64,000 nt of DNA, taken from contig JASLLL010000007.1 in the NCBI GenBank assembly GCA_030747075.1, positions 45,048-109,047 of the forward strand. The letters run 5' to 3'. Positions 1-7,254 of this stretch are shown here, one piece after another. Position numbers and translations under genes: made by a program. Each line of letters starts with the position of its first letter. The first letter of the stretch is position 1. Source of the DNA: Gemmatimonadota bacterium. GTDB taxonomy: Bacteria; ARS69. The notes below the pieces were generated by a model. The model made no database searches, was not told where the DNA came from, and saw only the letters and a program-made list of their open reading frames with translations.

Positions 1-375
1 GATTACGCGCTTCTTCACCTTGGGCATCTTGTCAAAAACATAGAACTCTTGCGACGCAGGCGGAGGAGGAGGCGGAGGAGGAAGATCATCAAGGTCCAGC
101 GCGGTGTCCTCAATCGTCTCTTCTTCGTCCACGCTCTCGTCAATGGCCTCGACCGGAATCTTCGGGCGCTGGATCTCCTTAGGCGGCGGCGGGATCTCGA
201 TCTCCGGAGGGAGCTCGATAACCTCCAGCTCCTCAGTCACCATCCTGTAGGGAGTGATGTTGATTTCACCCCAGACAGCGAACACAAGCAGGTGCATGCC
301 CAGCGAGATCGCCAGCGCGACATCAAAGTACTTGCGGTACTGATCCTTGAACCGGACATTGGCGGTCGCGGACAC
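1..375 (-). CDS. tonB: TonB-like energy transducer, C-terminus cut by window edge
   Basis: A GTG start at 375 follows GGAAGGGGG, which lies inside the end of the upstream exbD, 4 bases after its TGA stop. The visible 125 codons give a short cytoplasmic start, one membrane segment at about residues 18-33 and then a periplasmic acidic and proline-rich stretch with EIPPPPKEI and a run of eight prolines. That order (inner-membrane anchor, then extended Pro/Glu linker) is the TonB plan. The C-terminal domain that binds TonB boxes lies outside the window. The gene sits last in tolQ/exbB-exbD-exbD-tonB, so it probably passes proton-motive-force energy from the ExbBD-type motor to outer-membrane receptors such as the one at 7255-9993. 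The GGAGGAGG-rich DNA near position 60 is simply the polyproline codons. Confidence 0.8.
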   Translation of the reverse strand, partial: MSATANVRFKDQYRKYFDVALAISLGMHLLVFAVWGEINITPYRMVTEELEVIELPPEIEIPPPPKEIQRPKIPVEAIDESVDEEETIEDTALDLDDLPPPPPPPPASQEFYVFDKMPKVKKRVI

Positions 376-379
376 GGAA

Positions 380-796
380 TCAGCCCCCTTCCTTCTCAAA
401 ATCGGTCGTGAAGGAGACCCGAGTGGCGTTGGCCAGCTTCAGTTGCTCCATCACCTGGTCCACTACCCGAAAGGGAGTCTGCTTGTCGGTATTGAACGCC
501 ACGATGAGCGCGGGATTCGCCACGAGCTTCATATAGACGAGCCCTTCCACCTGATCCACGGCAACGATCTTGTCATTGATGCTGATCTGTGAAGCCCGGT
601 CGATCCATATGTGAGAAACCCTCTCGCGCGGCACCTTCACCGCGGCTTCCGCCTTGGGCATCTCGACAGGCAAACCATCCTCCAGCTTGAAGATGGTGGT
701 GACCATGAAGAACACCAGCAGGAGAAAGGCAATGTCCGCCATCGAGGAGGTCGGGATGTTCTGGCCGACATTGGACTTCCTCGAAAACTTGGCCAT
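380..796 (-). CDS. exbD: ExbD/TolR-family biopolymer transport protein (second copy)
   Basis: This is a 138-residue protein with a short cytoplasmic N-terminus, a single membrane helix at about residues 18-36 beginning TSSMADIAFLLLVFFM, and a periplasmic domain, the standard ExbD/TolR size and order. The Asp in SMADIAFL is at the place of the membrane aspartate that carries protons in the family. The start ATG overlaps the stop of the preceding exbD as TAATG, so translation is probably coupled. Two different ExbDs in a row beside one ExbB are common in FCB-type bacteria and may form a mixed dimer in the motor pore; that pairing is inferred. Confidence 0.93.
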   Translation of the reverse strand: MAKFSRKSNVGQNIPTSSMADIAFLLLVFFMVTTIFKLEDGLPVEMPKAEAAVKVPRERVSHIWIDRASQISINDKIVAVDQVEGLVYMKLVANPALIVAFNTDKQTPFRVVDQVMEQLKLANATRVSFTTDFEKEGG

Positions 797-1212
797 TATT
801 GCACCACTTCCATTCCCTTGATGGAGATCTTCGCCGCATCCGCAAGGCGGAGTTCATCCAGAATGTCCACCATGGTGCCATAGAATGCGTCGGGGTGAAT
901 CTCCAGCTGAATGACGAGCTTTTCATTCTCCCCGATGCGTCTTCGCACCTCCGCTTCGATGCCCGAAACCGGAATCCCCGCGCCGTCCAGATAGATCAGA
1001 TTGTTGGCCTGAGCTTTGATCTTCAGGATGTTCTTCTGGGAGATGGTCGCCGTCTCCGAAGCCTGACCGGGAAGCTGCATGGGCAGCCCCTGTTCGACAT
1101 TGAAGATGGTACTCACCAGGAAGAAAATCAGCAGAAGGAACGCGATGTCGGACATCGACGCGGTCGAGATGTCGTCATCCGTTCGCTTCCGTCTTTTGAA
1201 CTTCACCGCCAT
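796..1212 (-). CDS. exbD: ExbD/TolR-family biopolymer transport protein (first copy)
   Basis: This 138-residue protein has a basic start (KFKRRKR), a membrane helix from about residue 18 beginning STASMSDIAFLLLIFFLV, and a periplasmic domain. The membrane aspartate in SMSDIAFL is present. A good ribosome site, GAGGAG, lies 8 bases before ATG. The helix is almost identical to that of the next exbD, but the periplasmic domains differ clearly, so the copies are probably specialised rather than recent duplicates. It is the stator-pore partner of the TolQ/ExbB protein encoded upstream and supports either TonB-type energy transfer or Tol-type envelope maintenance. The adjacent tonB favours the first. 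Confidence 0.93.
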   Translation of the reverse strand: MAVKFKRRKRTDDDISTASMSDIAFLLLIFFLVSTIFNVEQGLPMQLPGQASETATISQKNILKIKAQANNLIYLDGAGIPVSGIEAEVRRRIGENEKLVIQLEIHPDAFYGTMVDILDELRLADAAKISIKGMEVVQ

Positions 1213-1228
1213 GACGCGTGCTCCTCGT

Positions 1229-1259
1229 GGCGGGGGGAGGCAACGCCCCGCACCCCGCC
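1229..1259 (-). other. GC-rich hairpin between exbB/tolQ and exbD
   Basis: GGCGGGG at 1229-1235 and CCCCGCC at 1253-1259 form a perfect 7-bp inverted repeat in the 60-base gap between the two genes, just upstream of the exbD ribosome site. No T-run follows, so it is not a normal terminator. It could stabilise or process the mRNA to set different ExbB and ExbD levels. That role is a guess. Confidence 0.35.
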
Positions 1260-1272
1260 GAAGGCTGTCGGA

Positions 1273-2163
1273 CTACTCGGCAGCTGACCGCTCCAGCCCG
1301 AGATCCACCAGTGTGTCCACCAGATCCGCAGAGGTCTCCTGCATCTCGATCACGAAGCGATCAATCTGCGAGACGAAGTAGTTGTGGAAGATGGACATCG
1401 GGATCGCGATCACGAGCCCGGCCATGGTCGTCAGGAGTGCTTCGGAAATCCCGCTGGCCACAAGCTTCGCGTTGACCTGATCCGCCGCGGCAATCGCGTC
1501 GAATGCAGAGACCATCCCCGAGACCGTCCCGAGGAAACCGAGAAGCGGCGCGACATTCGCGATGGTTCCCAAGGCCAGCAACCCTCTTTCCAGGAAGGAG
1601 AGTTCGATCACACCGGCGCTCTCGATGGCCTTCTCAGTGGCTTCCACACTCACGGTGGCTCGCCGAAGACCCGCGTGCAAAATGGCGGGGATCGGCCCAC
1701 GCGTCTTCTCGCAAAGCGCAGCAGCGGCCTCCACGCCCTCGGTGCGCAAAGTGGTGATCACTCCGTTCATGAGAGTGCGGATGTTGGTCCGCGCTCGGCT
1801 GAGCGTCCAGAACCGCTCAATGATGAAAGCCACACCTGCAATCAGCAGGATCAGGAGCGGCCACATGAACTTGCCGCCCTTCTGGAAGTACTCTACCGCC
1901 CCGCTTCCCGCGAACTTCTCCAGGAACCCCGGGCTGCCGCCGACTTCTTCGACCACATCCAGATCATCAAAGCCGCTGCCCCACGCCAGAGAATCAACCG
2001 CAGCCGAATCTACCGCAGCGGAGTCCACAGGCGCGGCTGCGAGAGTCGCGCTGTCGCCGGGAGCGTCGGCGCCACCCTCCTGGGCGACGACCGTAACGCC
2101 GGTGATCCCGCAAAGCGCGAGGGCCGCACCGATCGAGAGGATCTGCTTCCGCACCTTTCGCAT
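1273..2163 (-). CDS. exbB: MotA/TolQ/ExbB proton channel family protein
   Basis: The ATG at 2163 has AAGGAG 9 bases upstream and is preferred over in-frame codons further 5'. The 296-residue product has a signal-like N-terminus (RKVRKQILSIGAALALCG), a low-complexity Ala/Asp/Ser stretch with repeated VDSAA units, one helix (FMWPLLILLIAGVAFIIERF), and then the MotA/TolQ/ExbB domain. The LLGFLGTVSGMVSAFDAI segment and the final paired helices are typical. With the ExbD pair it should form the inner-membrane motor that uses the proton gradient. The added periplasmic N-terminal segment makes it longer than the usual 220-250 residues. TolQ and ExbB cannot be told apart by sequence alone; the neighbouring tonB suggests ExbB. 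Confidence 0.92.
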   Translation of the reverse strand: MRKVRKQILSIGAALALCGITGVTVVAQEGGADAPGDSATLAAAPVDSAAVDSAAVDSLAWGSGFDDLDVVEEVGGSPGFLEKFAGSGAVEYFQKGGKFMWPLLILLIAGVAFIIERFWTLSRARTNIRTLMNGVITTLRTEGVEAAAALCEKTRGPIPAILHAGLRRATVSVEATEKAIESAGVIELSFLERGLLALGTIANVAPLLGFLGTVSGMVSAFDAIAAADQVNAKLVASGISEALLTTMAGLVIAIPMSIFHNYFVSQIDRFVIEMQETSADLVDTLVDLGLERSAAE

Positions 2164-2307
2164 TTCGATGGTTCTCCTTCGACATGGAACCAGGGCTGAC
2201 GAGAGGATCTCGGAGAATACCCGGGTCCGCATCATTTGCTCCGTTTCCCAAAACCGTTCCCGGAGCCGCTGAGTGTTTTCAAGCCACCAAGACTAAATGG
2301 GTTAGGC

Positions 2308-2337
2308 ATCTTATTGCCCGATTTCTCAGAGTGTCAA
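2308..2337 (-). promoter_or_regulatory. Probable sigma70-type promoter of exbB-exbD-exbD-tonB
   Basis: Reading the minus strand, a perfect TTGACA (2332-2337) is followed after 18 bases by TAAGAT (2308-2313). The site lies in the 207-base gap between the GWxTD gene and exbB, leaving a leader of about 140 bases. It fits the TTGACx promoters seen at four other spacers in this window. Confidence 0.6.
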
Positions 2338-2370
2338 CCCGGATTTTGGAGAACGCGCCTCAAAGGCCCG

Positions 2371-3924
2371 TCAGTGCCCGGGACCTCCCTCGCTGGACAC
2401 AAGATGGAAATCACCGCTCCCGAATTCGTCCGCGAATATGAACTTCAACCCTCGGTGCGCACGCTGATCCACGGTTCGGCGGTCTCGCAGTTCCTGCCCG
2501 GGACCATCGTAGATCCAGACGATGAGTTCCTTGCTCTTGATCGTGGTCCCCCCCCTCTGGGAGCTGAGGGATCGGGAAAGCTCATCCGAAGGATCTCCCC
2601 GGCCACGAAACTCCGCGGAGGGCAGCGACTGCAGTGCGATCCTCTCCCCCGGATTCGTCACCTGCTCGCGAAGGCCGTCTTCCCGAAATCCTGATGACGA
2701 GTATTCGGTGATCCGATCATCCGGCTCCCCATACCGGACAAAGACACGGCCCCGGTCGGTGAGTATTCCCCGCTCCAGGGTCGAACTGAAGTTGCGGTCC
2801 GCAAAGTCGATCCGGCTGCGGAACTGCATGCGGATTTCGTTCTCCGGAGTTCCCGGCGACGGATCCAACCCTCTCCAGAACTCGTTCAGAAAGTACTCCC
2901 TTCCCGCAGGAGACAACCCCTCATACTGCCGCAGTTCTCCCGGATACAGGATCAGCGTCAGCTCCCGGAGGACTTCCTCTTCCTCGCGGGTCCAGGACTC
3001 GGCCCTCCACATCACCTCGAACGGACTCCGGGCGGATGCAATCCTGCCGGAGTCGGGGTCGCGGAGCGTCAGTTCCGCCTCATAGAGGCCCGCCGGGGTG
3101 ATCGCAAGCAGGTCCAGTTCCTCCATGACAATCCACGCGCCCGACGACGGCCGAACACGACGCGTTCTCGCCAGCAATTCCTGCCCCGCCGCATCCAGAA
3201 TCCGGATGCGCACAATGAAGCCCGGAGACTCCGAAGACGGTTCGGGAGAGTAGACCTCCGCAAAGAGGCTGAGTCTTGGAGCAAAAAGACCGAACCGCCC
3301 GGACGGGCTTGGCTCCAGGTTCGTCCCGTGCCGCCAGGCCCCGGAGTCTACGGTATCCAGTCGGCGAACCGTTCCCAGAACCAAGCTGGAGAGAGCCAGG
3401 CTCTCCTTTCCTGGATCCGGTACTGAAAACCGACTCTCAAACTGGCCGGTTCGGTGCCCGCCTCCACGAATCATGTAGAGAAGACCCGGCTTGGAGGAAG
3501 CATAGTCCTCCATCCGGATCCGCAGGGAATACTCTCCGGGCTCCAGAAGAGCGCGGTCAATGATCGTCTGCAGAATCCCCCGGTCGGTCGTGTCCAGTCT
3601 CTCGGAAGCCACCGGGCAGAGCTTCGACTCTCTGCTCAGGACCGTGGTGCCGTCGTGGTCAAGAACCGCGATCGTCAGTCGGAGGTCGGCCTCATGGGTG
3701 GAGCCTGTCTGGCGAAAGGTGATCTGATCGTTGCTGACAGATATGTGAAACTCCGCCTCCACGAGTTCGCCGGCGACGCGAAACAGGGCCGTTCGCGCAT
3801 AGAAGGCAATCTCACCGGAGGAGGCACTCCCCGACACTCCCGCCGCGGCCGGGAGGGCGAAATGCCCAACGGCCAGCAACAGAACCGGACTGCATTTCAG
3901 GAGAGAAATGGGGCGCGCGCGCAT
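2371..3924 (-). CDS. GWxTD domain-containing exported protein
   Basis: The 517-residue protein has a signal peptide (about residues 1-28, LLKCSPVLLLAVGHFALPAAAG). It then has two beta-rich regions with extracytoplasmic features and a C-terminal GWxTD domain. The domain is recognised by EYFLNEFWRGLDPSPGTPEN at about residues 345-365 and the following RIDFADRNFSSTLERGILTDRGRVFVRYGEPD region. GWxTD proteins are of unknown biochemical role and are widespread in FCB and related phyla, often beside PorV-like or surface protein genes, as here. It is the last gene of the receptor/PorV operon, 61 bases after the PorV-like gene, and the motor promoter begins downstream. Function is not assigned. Confidence 0.8.
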   Translation of the reverse strand: MRARPISLLKCSPVLLLAVGHFALPAAAGVSGSASSGEIAFYARTALFRVAGELVEAEFHISVSNDQITFRQTGSTHEADLRLTIAVLDHDGTTVLSRESKLCPVASERLDTTDRGILQTIIDRALLEPGEYSLRIRMEDYASSKPGLLYMIRGGGHRTGQFESRFSVPDPGKESLALSSLVLGTVRRLDTVDSGAWRHGTNLEPSPSGRFGLFAPRLSLFAEVYSPEPSSESPGFIVRIRILDAAGQELLARTRRVRPSSGAWIVMEELDLLAITPAGLYEAELTLRDPDSGRIASARSPFEVMWRAESWTREEEEVLRELTLILYPGELRQYEGLSPAGREYFLNEFWRGLDPSPGTPENEIRMQFRSRIDFADRNFSSTLERGILTDRGRVFVRYGEPDDRITEYSSSGFREDGLREQVTNPGERIALQSLPSAEFRGRGDPSDELSRSLSSQRGGTTIKSKELIVWIYDGPGQELRDRRTVDQRAHRGLKFIFADEFGSGDFHLVSSEGGPGH

Positions 3925-3985
3925 CGTTCACATGACTCCGAACTCTGGCACATCCCCCGGGTGACCGCACCGGGCCAACCTGGGG

Positions 3986-4951
3986 TCAGAAGCGAAGTTC
4001 TGCCGAGACCTTGTGGGTTCCCACCAGAAACTTCATGTCCGAGTAGGCGTAGTCCACCCGCATCCATGACGCCGAACCGGTAGGGAACTCCACGCCGAAC
4101 CCACCCGCGAGACCCTCCTCGTCACGATTGTAGCGATAGCCGCCACGGATCTGCAGCGTGACATTGGGTTCGAAGGCTTTCAGCGTGTATTCTGCTCCGA
4201 CGCTCGCCCTTTCCGCGTTGTCGGACGGGTGATCGAACTCCGCCGCCGCCAGAAGGTTGTGATTCGCACTGGAGTAGACATCCATCGCCGTGCCCACGCG
4301 GAACATCGTGGGAAGCGGGAAGTCCTGTTCGAGGAACCGGAGAGACGGCCCCAGGTTCTGGATGGCCATTCCGATCCGGATGGTCTTGTAGTCTGTGAAA
4401 TAGAGCGTCCCAAGGTCCACGGCCACGCCGTCCGCATTGGCATCGGCGAGCCCCATGTGAATGTACTTGGCCGTCAGGCCAAAGGAGAACCGGTCGATGA
4501 GATTGCGCGCCCAGGTCAACGCCAGGTTGAAGTCACCGGCATCGAAGTTCCGGCCCGTTCCCTCCGGACTGTATGCGGTGCGAATGGCCATGGGGTCCAT
4601 CTGCAGAACCGTCGAACTGAACGCGAAGGCGCCGGGAAGGCCGTGGTAAGTGAATGCATAGCCGACAAACTCGTGGGAAATGTCCGCGGGCCAGGAACTA
4701 TGGTTCAGCGAAACACGACTGGTCCCGTCGCGCGTGATTCGAGCCACGCCGGCAGGGTTCCAGAAAATGCAACTGGCGTCGTCCGCCACCGCGACGAAGG
4801 TCTCCCCCATCCCAACAGCCCGGCCGCCGACACCTATCTTCAAGAACTGGGCCCCTGCTGTACCCACCTTCTTGAAGATCTTGGCCGCATCCGCCGAAGG
4901 GGCGGACAGAATGGCCACTGCGGCAATCGCCACACACAGGCGCGTCTTCAA
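3986..4951 (-). CDS. PorV/PorQ-like outer membrane beta-barrel protein
   Basis: The start is best placed at a TTG (4951) with GGGAGG 7 bases upstream, which gives a clean signal peptide, KTRLCVAIAAVAILSAPSADA; the longer reading has no such peptide. The mature 300-residue chain opens with the PorV signature: KIGVGGRAVGMGETFVAVADD followed by ASCIFWNPAGVA. The rest alternates polar and hydrophobic residues as a FadL-fold barrel does, and it ends in KVSAELRF with a terminal aromatic. PorV is a shuttle protein of the type 9 secretion system in Bacteroidota. Other T9SS genes are not in the window, so the link to secretion of the neighbouring FlgD-Ig protein is inferred. Confidence 0.85.
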   Translation of the reverse strand: MKTRLCVAIAAVAILSAPSADAAKIFKKVGTAGAQFLKIGVGGRAVGMGETFVAVADDASCIFWNPAGVARITRDGTSRVSLNHSSWPADISHEFVGYAFTYHGLPGAFAFSSTVLQMDPMAIRTAYSPEGTGRNFDAGDFNLALTWARNLIDRFSFGLTAKYIHMGLADANADGVAVDLGTLYFTDYKTIRIGMAIQNLGPSLRFLEQDFPLPTMFRVGTAMDVYSSANHNLLAAAEFDHPSDNAERASVGAEYTLKAFEPNVTLQIRGGYRYNRDEEGLAGGFGVEFPTGSASWMRVDYAYSDMKFLVGTHKVSAELRF

Positions 4952-5027
4952 GATGAAACCTCCCTTACCGGTCGACCCGGAACAGTTCCCACATTCGGGG
5001 GAACACCGTCCACAATCCGCGAACAAG

Positions 5028-7250
5028 CTAACGGATCACGGCGAACTTGCCAATGGTCTCCTGCCCGCCGGGCGTGATCACATGATAGAGATAAATGCCG
5101 CTGACGGTATCCTGGTTGTTCATCGAAATCAGGTTGGAGTGCGTCCACTCATACTCCCCCGTTCGCCCATCCCCGCCATGGTGTTCGATCGTTTGTACAA
5201 GATCTCCGGAAAGCGAGAAGATGCGGATGGTCGCTCGCGGGGGAAGGTTGATGAACCGAAGTCGACGACCCGTAGGCTCAAAGTCCGTTTCCTCCAGATC
5301 CCACTCCGCTCCGAGATAATACGGATTCGGGACGACCGCCACTTCGTCGAGGGTCTGCGTTGCCGACCAACCGGCCATGACCTTGGCCATGTTCTGTGAG
5401 TACTTCCCGAACTTCGGCTCCACTGTCCGGACCCTGGTGGTTTCCGGACTTCCGGGGGTGGTCAAGCTGTCGATCTCCGTGGTGTAGACGCCGCGGTCAT
5501 AGGCCGTTACTGCATACCAGTACCAGAAGCCATTGTGAACGCGGGTATCCACGAAGCGGTACATGCCCACTCCACTCAGCCCCGTATCAATCTTGGCCAA
5601 CTCGGTACTGTCGAAGTCCGCGATCAATCTCCACATGGCGTCTGACGGGATGTTGGCTTCTCGCCTCCATCCTTCCGCCTTCCAGACCTGATAGCCTGCA
5701 AAGTCGATCTCCCGGGTCAGCGGGTCCGGCACTCCCTCCGGGAAATCATCCCACTCCATGCTCACATACTGATCGCCGGCCTGAAGGCGGACATTCGGGG
5801 GAGGGGGTGGAGAACTGGTGGCCCAGTGAATCACCTCTCCCTGATCGTCAATGAAGCCATTGTACACGCGCTGCGCCTGGATGGGATTCGTGAAGTCGGG
5901 CTTGCGAATCGTCTCCCCTCCCGCGTCGAAGCTCTCCAGCATCTCACCGCATACAAACGCCACCTGGAATGTCAGCGTGGAGCCGGGAGGAATCTTGGCG
6001 AAGGGCCCGGCGGACACCAGGAATCGGTAGTCATCCGGCTTGCCCGTATTCGCATCAATCGTCGGGCGAGTGTCGCTGTTGCCGCGAAGGAATCGATAGC
6101 GGTCCACATCATCGCGAGGGTCCTGATCTCCGCCCGACCAGACGCGGTAGGCATGAATCCGCACAGACTCCGGCGCGAAGAGATCCTCGGGAGCCCCACC
6201 CGATTCGTCTACGGTGTGCCCCAGGAACAGAACCCCGACATACCCCGGGACATCATCGTTTGCATTGTCTCCACCCACCTCGTCGAAGGTGTAGCCCATG
6301 GTGAGCTTCAGCCGAAGAGGGTCCTCATCTCCGGTGGGAGCGATGAGCGTGTCCAGCGTGGCGAAACCCGACTGGTCGTCTTCCCAGTACTTGAGATCCT
6401 GATCGTCGATCCCGATATCGCCATCCACCATGAAGCCCAGATAGGCACTTTCCACATCCCAGCCCACTCCGTCCATCACCTGAGAGATGTTCGTGACGGT
6501 GAACTCAATCCCGACAAAGTCGTCAAACTGAGGGTCCGTCCAGACATAGCTCTCCTGCTGAATGCGGAGCCCAAGCGGTTCATGGAAGTCAGCCGGGTCC
6601 GACCAGAACTGATTCGCGAAGGTGGAAGTATCGTAGTAAACGGTTCGGAACATCTGCTGGGAAATCCCGGCGAAGTCCTCGTCTATGCGACCGTCGAAGT
6701 CGTTGTCCTGCCCGTCCAGTCCGTCCTCGTCTGCCGTGCCGTCTCCGTCGTCATCAAACCCTCGCAGTCCGGAAGGGGCACCCTCAAAGGTCTCACAAAT
6801 CCCCGAGGGAGGACTGCCGCACCCCTCATCGTTCTCCATGTTCCAGTATTCACCGAACTGGTACAGCCCGGCCGAGACAATCGTGTCCGGTTGGCCTCCG
6901 CGATTGAGCACCCCGCCGATCCAGAGACCCGCCGCGTACAGGTACTCGTTGTTCGATCCTGCGGGCCACTCCCCCGAAGGGTTCGTGAGGTCTGCGCTGC
7001 CACGACCGAAGCGTCCACGGTTGGACACATGCAGGAGCAGGTTTCCAGCATCGTGGAACCAACCTGCAAACTCATCGATGCGATAAGGCGGAAGCTGCGG
7101 ACTGTTCTCCGGGACCACGCGTGCCACAGCCGTCTGCCCGACAGAAAGAAGGCCCGCGATCAGGCACAAGACTCCCACGCACCTGGCAAAGGGACTTCCC
7201 CCGCTACTGCAAGTTCTACTCCTCTGGCTCTCCACTCCCCATCCTCTCAT
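5028..7250 (-). CDS. Large exported surface protein with C-terminal FlgD-Ig/T9SS-type domain
   Basis: ATG at 7250 is chosen; a GTG at 7235 preceded by AGAGG is also plausible. An N-terminal hydrophobic segment (CVGVLCLIAGLLSVGQTAVA) is the export signal. The roughly 740-residue product carries an Asp-rich, calcium-binding-like stretch (DDDGDGTADEDG and a related second unit at about residues 165-192), a fibronectin-like region around residue 520, and an end domain containing VPNPYY and later IFSLSGDLVQTI and GIYLYHV. That last domain matches the FlgD-Ig fold used as a sorting tail in FCB secreted proteins. The gene lies between a TonB-dependent receptor and a PorV-like gene, 4 bases before the receptor's stop. 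Enzymatic activity is not visible. Confidence 0.75.
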   Translation of the reverse strand: MRGWGVESQRSRTCSSGGSPFARCVGVLCLIAGLLSVGQTAVARVVPENSPQLPPYRIDEFAGWFHDAGNLLLHVSNRGRFGRGSADLTNPSGEWPAGSNNEYLYAAGLWIGGVLNRGGQPDTIVSAGLYQFGEYWNMENDEGCGSPPSGICETFEGAPSGLRGFDDDGDGTADEDGLDGQDNDFDGRIDEDFAGISQQMFRTVYYDTSTFANQFWSDPADFHEPLGLRIQQESYVWTDPQFDDFVGIEFTVTNISQVMDGVGWDVESAYLGFMVDGDIGIDDQDLKYWEDDQSGFATLDTLIAPTGDEDPLRLKLTMGYTFDEVGGDNANDDVPGYVGVLFLGHTVDESGGAPEDLFAPESVRIHAYRVWSGGDQDPRDDVDRYRFLRGNSDTRPTIDANTGKPDDYRFLVSAGPFAKIPPGSTLTFQVAFVCGEMLESFDAGGETIRKPDFTNPIQAQRVYNGFIDDQGEVIHWATSSPPPPPNVRLQAGDQYVSMEWDDFPEGVPDPLTREIDFAGYQVWKAEGWRREANIPSDAMWRLIADFDSTELAKIDTGLSGVGMYRFVDTRVHNGFWYWYAVTAYDRGVYTTEIDSLTTPGSPETTRVRTVEPKFGKYSQNMAKVMAGWSATQTLDEVAVVPNPYYLGAEWDLEETDFEPTGRRLRFINLPPRATIRIFSLSGDLVQTIEHHGGDGRTGEYEWTHSNLISMNNQDTVSGIYLYHVITPGGQETIGKFAVIR

Positions 7251-7254
7251 CAGA

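Noticed and set aside
57..84. GGAGGAGG-type simple repeat
   Set aside because: It is the antisense of the polyproline codons of TonB.
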